A DNA stretch of 15,341 bases, taken from NCBI GenBank assembly GCA_023392635.1, contig JAEVYS010000010.1, forward strand, positions 1 through 15,341, in the 5' to 3' direction. Numbering within the stretch: position 1 is the stretch's first letter; each line of letters starts with the position of its first letter. Of the stretch, positions 14,258-15,341 are shown in pieces. The notes beneath the pieces are model-generated. The model saw only the letters and a program-made list of their open reading frames with translations. It made no database searches and was not told the DNA's origin. This stretch comes from Actinomycetes bacterium. GTDB taxonomy: Bacteria > Actinomycetota > Actinomycetes > Propionibacteriales > Propionibacteriaceae. Position numbers and translations under genes: made by a program.

Positions 14258-14911
14258 ATGTCGATGCCAGCGGACGAGCTTGCCAAGAGACAGGCCATCA
14301 TCGACGCCTGCCGCCGCATGAATGCGCTCGGCATCAACCAGGGCACCTCGGGCAATATCAGCGTCCGGCATGAGGATGGGCTCCTGATCACCCCGACCAG
14401 CGTGCCCTATGACGCCATGACGCCCGACCAGATCGTCTCCATGGCGATGGACGGCTCGCACGCGCCCGAGCAGAAGCCGTCGAGCGAGTGGCGCTTCCAC
14501 CTGGACATCCTGAGGGCCCGCGATGACGTCAATGCCGTCGTCCACGCCCACCCGACCTATTGCACCATCCTGGCGATCATGGGCCTGGAGATTCCACCCG
14601 TGCACTACATGATCGCGGCTGCCGGCGGCGACAGTATCCGCTGCGCGCCCTATGCCACCTTCGGCACGGCGGAACTCTCCGAGCATGCGTTGCGGGCGCT
14701 GGTGGGGCGGCATGCCTGCCTGCTCGACCATCACGGCATGATCGCGACCGGCAAGACGCTGGACAAGGCGATGTGGCTCGCCGTCGAGGTCGAGACCCTG
14801 GCGCGGCAATATCACGGCTGTCTCCAGATCGGGAATCCGCCGCTGCTCTCCAGCGACGAGATCGAACGGGTCCGCCAGCGCATGGCCGGCTACGGCATGG
14901 CGGAGGGGTAG
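14258..14911 (+). CDS. fucA: Class II aldolase, L-fuculose-1-phosphate aldolase-like
   Basis: Zinc-dependent aldol cleavage of a sugar phosphate to dihydroxyacetone phosphate and an aldehyde. With ATG 14258 (GAGAAG 14244-14249 upstream; ATG 14264 also possible) the protein is 217 residues. Against E. coli FucA, as I recall it, the key positions fall at a constant offset of four: Asn33, Ser75-Ser76, Glu77 in PSSEWRFH, His96 and His98 in VVHAHP, Tyr117 in HYMIAAAGG and His159 in LLDHHGM. These correspond to the phosphate site, catalytic Glu73, zinc ligands 92, 94 and 155, and Tyr113. The loop FucA has as TG (43-44) reads TS here. No fucose kinase or isomerase is adjacent, so the true substrate may be another sugar phosphate. 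Cytoplasmic. A ClC gene follows after 11 bases. Confidence 0.88.
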   Translation: MSMPADELAKRQAIIDACRRMNALGINQGTSGNISVRHEDGLLITPTSVPYDAMTPDQIVSMAMDGSHAPEQKPSSEWRFHLDILRARDDVNAVVHAHPTYCTILAIMGLEIPPVHYMIAAAGGDSIRCAPYATFGTAELSEHALRALVGRHACLLDHHGMIATGKTLDKAMWLAVEVETLARQYHGCLQIGNPPLLSSDEIERVRQRMAGYGMAEG

Positions 14912-14922
14912 GGCGAACAAAC

Positions 14923-15341
14923 GTGCTGATGCGGATCAGGCATTTCGTCGATCGCAAGGGGACGAACCGCACCATGGTTCGGCTGCGCGCATTGCTGCGC
15001 AGCAACGAGTTCTACCTGATCCCGCTGTCGCTGGTGATCGGCACGCTGGCCGGCGCGGTGGTGACGCTGATGGCCGAGATCGCGCAGATCGCTCATGTCG
15101 TGATCTACGGCATTCCCATCGACGTGCGCCTTTCGGCCAACACCCAGGTGAGCCCGTGGGCCGCGCTGATCGCACCCGCGCTCGGCGGGCTCTCGCTGGG
15201 CCTCATGGAATGGTGGCGGCGGCGGATGAAGATCTCGAACGCGGTCGACCCGATCGAGGCGAACGCGCTGCGCGGCGGCAATCTGTCGATGCGCGACAGC
15301 GTGGTGGTGTCGAGCCAGACGCTGATCTCCAACGGCTGCGG
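14923..15341 (+). CDS. ClC-type chloride channel/transporter, N-terminal part (runs off the window)
   Basis: Only 139 codons are visible and the 3' end is cut by the window. GTG 14923 is preferred, with AGGG (14910-14913) overlapping the aldolase stop codon; ATG 14929 is an alternative. A basic N-terminus is followed by a hydrophobic helix (about 30-62, FYLIPLSLVIGTLAGAVVTL) and a second (about 77-97), then a segment around DPIEANALRGGNLS and VVVSSQTLISNGC. This matches the start of ClC proteins through the first selectivity-filter region. The canonical GSGIPE filter motif is replaced by NAVDPIE (106-112), so ion selectivity may differ from standard ClC exchangers. Spacing suggests co-transcription with the aldolase gene. 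Confidence 0.8.
   Translation, partial: MLMRIRHFVDRKGTNRTMVRLRALLRSNEFYLIPLSLVIGTLAGAVVTLMAEIAQIAHVVIYGIPIDVRLSANTQVSPWAALIAPALGGLSLGLMEWWRRRMKISNAVDPIEANALRGGNLSMRDSVVVSSQTLISNGC

Overview
The window looks like chromosomal DNA of a high-GC, soil- or root-associated alphaproteobacterium, most like Bradyrhizobium or a close relative. This rests on strong G/C preference at third codon positions, the type of TonB receptor, HU-like and ClC proteins, a short imperfect palindromic extragenic repeat, and a candidate EcfG-type (general stress response) promoter. I could not run any search, so the genus is an inference. I see no insertion sequence, CRISPR array, rRNA or tRNA gene, and no sign of recent transfer.

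Left part (1-4996): a periplasmic PQQ- and haem c-containing alcohol dehydrogenase (minus strand) and a TonB-dependent outer-membrane receptor (plus strand) are transcribed divergently. The 352-base region between them is rich in symmetry. It has five copies of a CGGGAA half-site in three inverted pairs, a separate 17-bp palindrome, and a terminator-like hairpin with a short T run in the dehydrogenase leader. This is the best candidate in the window for an undescribed regulatory arrangement: joint control of an exported quinoprotein and an uptake receptor.

Middle part (5240-9581): on the plus strand lie a 55-residue helical small protein, a GrlR-like small beta protein, a Tat-exported family 1 beta-glycosidase whose NEP motif reads NES, a biosynthetic/degradative thiolase with a strong hairpin behind it, and a short HU-like DNA-binding protein. 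An excellent intrinsic terminator follows the HU gene and probably serves both it and the converging lon operon.

Stress and proteostasis block (9614-13399, minus strand): a DUF892/YciF-like ferritin-fold protein with a candidate EcfG promoter is followed by a tight operon of a small heat-shock protein, a full-length Lon protease and a previously untracked 51-residue basic protein. In the operon each ribosome-binding site touches or overlaps the stop codon of the gene before.

Right part (13461-15341, plus strand): a MarC-family membrane protein, a 170-base gap containing a short in-frame stretch that resembles the copper-binding end of a multicopper oxidase, an L-fuculose-phosphate aldolase-like class II aldolase with all four zinc/catalytic positions of FucA conserved, and, 11 bases further on, the first 139 codons of a divergent ClC-type chloride channel that runs off the window.
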